This document shows positions 13,112 through 13,830 of a stretch of 13,830 bases of DNA, piece by piece. Each line of letters begins with the position of its first letter. The first letter of the stretch is position 1. The position numbers and the translations under genes are program-made. A model generated the notes under the pieces. The model saw nothing but the letters and a program-made list of their open reading frames with translations. It searched no databases and was not told where the DNA came from. Origin of the DNA: CAYJXK01 sp964374115 (GTDB lineage Bacteria; Patescibacteriota; Patescibacteriia; Magasanikbacterales; UBA922). The stretch lies in NCBI GenBank assembly GCA_964374115.1, contig CAYJXK010000025.1:1-13830 (forward strand), written 5' to 3'.

Positions 13112-13686
13112 ATATTTTCAAGTGTGATATATTGTCGTAGCGCTTTGATGCCCCGATACTGCAGAGCTCGAATCGCGTCTTGATTTTTTCCTGTAATCTC
13201 TTCTATTTCTTTATTGGATAATTCATTAATGAATTTTAGTGTGAGAATCGTTTGCTGATCGTCGCTAAGCTTTTGCATTGCTTTGAGGAGTTCAACTCTT
13301 CTTTCTTGTTGCTCCATGTCTCGATGATGATCGGCCTTTGGGTCTTCGAGATGCCCAAATATTTTTTCTGGTTCATCAACAAGATCTGCTTTTTTCTTTT
13401 TCCAAAAATCAATAATAGTATTTCTCGCGATCACATAGAGCCACGCGGACAGAGAAAAGCCTTTCTCTTGATACCGATTCATGGCCTCCCATGCTTTGAT
13501 AAAAACGTGCTGGGTGAGATCCTCGGCTTCCTGCTGATTTTTTACTCGAAAGTAAATGAATCGATAGATGGGAGTGAGGTACTCTGTGTAGAGATATCCA
13601 AAGGCATCTCGATCGCCAGCTTTGGCCTTTTCTATCTGATCTTTGAGATGAGCCTGGTCAATTTTTTCTTTGGGATTCGGTGGCAT
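13108..13686 (-). CDS. ECF-type RNA polymerase sigma factor
   Basis: 192 residues from ATG 13686. Region 2 (about 18-94) includes DAFGYLYTEYLTPIYRF, the AEDLTQHVFIKAW helix and SAWLYVIARNTIIDFWKKK, the core-binding and -10-recognising part. Region 4 (about 132-186) includes LLKAMQKLSDDQQTILTLKF and the helix-turn-helix NKEIEEITGKNQDAIRALQYR that reads the -35. There is no region 1.1 or 3, so this is an extracytoplasmic-function sigma factor. A longer open frame to 13755 exists, but its start would lie inside the promoter, upstream of the predicted transcription start near 13739. The ATG at 13686 gives a leader of about 50 bases and an MPPNPKEK start. No Shine-Dalgarno site is seen. It leads the operon with the membrane protein (ATGA overlap) and the coiled-coil protein. 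Confidence 0.92.
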   Translation of the reverse strand: MPPNPKEKIDQAHLKDQIEKAKAGDRDAFGYLYTEYLTPIYRFIYFRVKNQQEAEDLTQHVFIKAWEAMNRYQEKGFSLSAWLYVIARNTIIDFWKKKKADLVDEPEKIFGHLEDPKADHHRDMEQQERRVELLKAMQKLSDDQQTILTLKFINELSNKEIEEITGKNQDAIRALQYRGIKALRQYITLENI

Positions 13687-13721
13687 ACATGCAAACGAAA
13701 GGAAGAATTTTTTGTGACGTT

Positions 13722-13742
13722 TTTTGCCTGATACAGGCAAAA
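13722..13742. promoter_or_regulatory. Palindrome over the sigma-operon transcription start
   Basis: TTTTGCCTG (13722-13730) and CAGGCAAAA (13734-13742) are perfect inverted copies around ATA. It begins four bases downstream of the -10 box and covers the predicted start. It could be a repressor operator; it is not a terminator, as no T-run follows on the transcript. Confidence 0.55.
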
Positions 13743-13745
13743 TTG

Positions 13746-13774
13746 AGTATAGCACATCGAAAAATTTGACACAA
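13746..13774 (-). promoter_or_regulatory. Promoter of the sigma/anti-sigma operon
   Basis: On the minus strand TTGTGT (13774-13769) is followed after 17 bases by TATACT (13751-13746), preceded by TGC as an extended -10. The GCTATACTCA core matches the promoter at 1499, so the housekeeping sigma factor is the likely reader rather than the ECF factor itself. Confidence 0.65.
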
Positions 13775-13795
13775 AGTTTTTTTGCTATGTTTCTT

Positions 13796-13814
13796 TCATG
13801 TCATATAGACATGA
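13796..13814. promoter_or_regulatory. Second palindrome upstream of the sigma promoter
   Basis: TCATGTC (13796-13802) and GACATGA (13808-13814) are perfect inverted copies around ATATA. It lies about 21 bases upstream of the -35 box, a typical activator or repressor position. It may equally belong to whatever lies to the right of the window. Confidence 0.45.
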
Positions 13815-13830
13815 TAATGTCCTACTAGCG

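Noticed and set aside
13687..13755. Longer N-terminus for the sigma factor
   Set aside because: The added residues would be encoded upstream of the predicted transcription start and inside the -10 box, and they do not resemble sigma region 2.
13766..13791. A rightward promoter TTGACA plus TATGTT at the right edge
   Set aside because: The spacing is only 14 bases and no gene follows within the window, so it is not listed as a feature.

Overview
The window most resembles a piece of a reduced-genome bacterium of the Candidate Phyla Radiation (Patescibacteria, Parcubacteria-like). This is an inference. It rests on the absence of clear Shine-Dalgarno sites before almost every gene, a threonyl-tRNA synthetase without its N-terminal TGS domain, many lineage-type hypothetical membrane and coiled-coil proteins, and housekeeping genes scattered among short operons. 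No rRNA, tRNA or CRISPR array was seen, so the placement is not proven.

Layout. (1) Bases 1-1400 are an unusual patch. It holds a 5'-truncated, GC-rich Nudix hydrolase fragment, then an imperfect inverted-repeat element (457-607) that looks like a miniature transposable element or a structured RNA. Next come a perfect consensus sigma-70 promoter, an elaborate leader hairpin, a strong Shine-Dalgarno site and a GC-rich small lipoprotein gene, closed by two hairpins. Base composition and translation signals differ from the rest of the window. (2) Bases 1475-5437 carry a rightward cluster: a multi-pass membrane protein, a PilB/GspE-type assembly ATPase and a single-pass membrane protein with a large outside domain, probably one transcript concerned with the cell surface or type IV pili. 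(3) thrS (5537-7291) has its own promoter and converges on a leftward two-gene operon of unknown proteins (7314-9333), with a bidirectional terminator between them. (4) That operon and miaA (9541-10500) diverge from two promoters whose -35 boxes physically overlap. The miaA leader contains a short but recognisable scrap of miaB. (5) A small charged protein (10632-11288) ends in a double-hairpin intergenic region. (6) A leftward operon (13686-11405) encodes an ECF-type sigma factor, a membrane protein in the position of an anti-sigma factor (ATGA overlap) and a secreted coiled-coil protein. Two palindromes flank its promoter.

The genes suggest a surface/pilus cluster, translation-related housekeeping genes (thrS, miaA) and an envelope-sensing regulatory operon. 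The less explained items are the GC-rich cassette at the left end, the miaB scrap next to miaA, the duplicated-domain unknown protein at 8410-9333, and the cysteine-free sigma/anti-sigma/coiled-coil module. All positions come from reading the sequence by eye; no similarity search or folding program was run.
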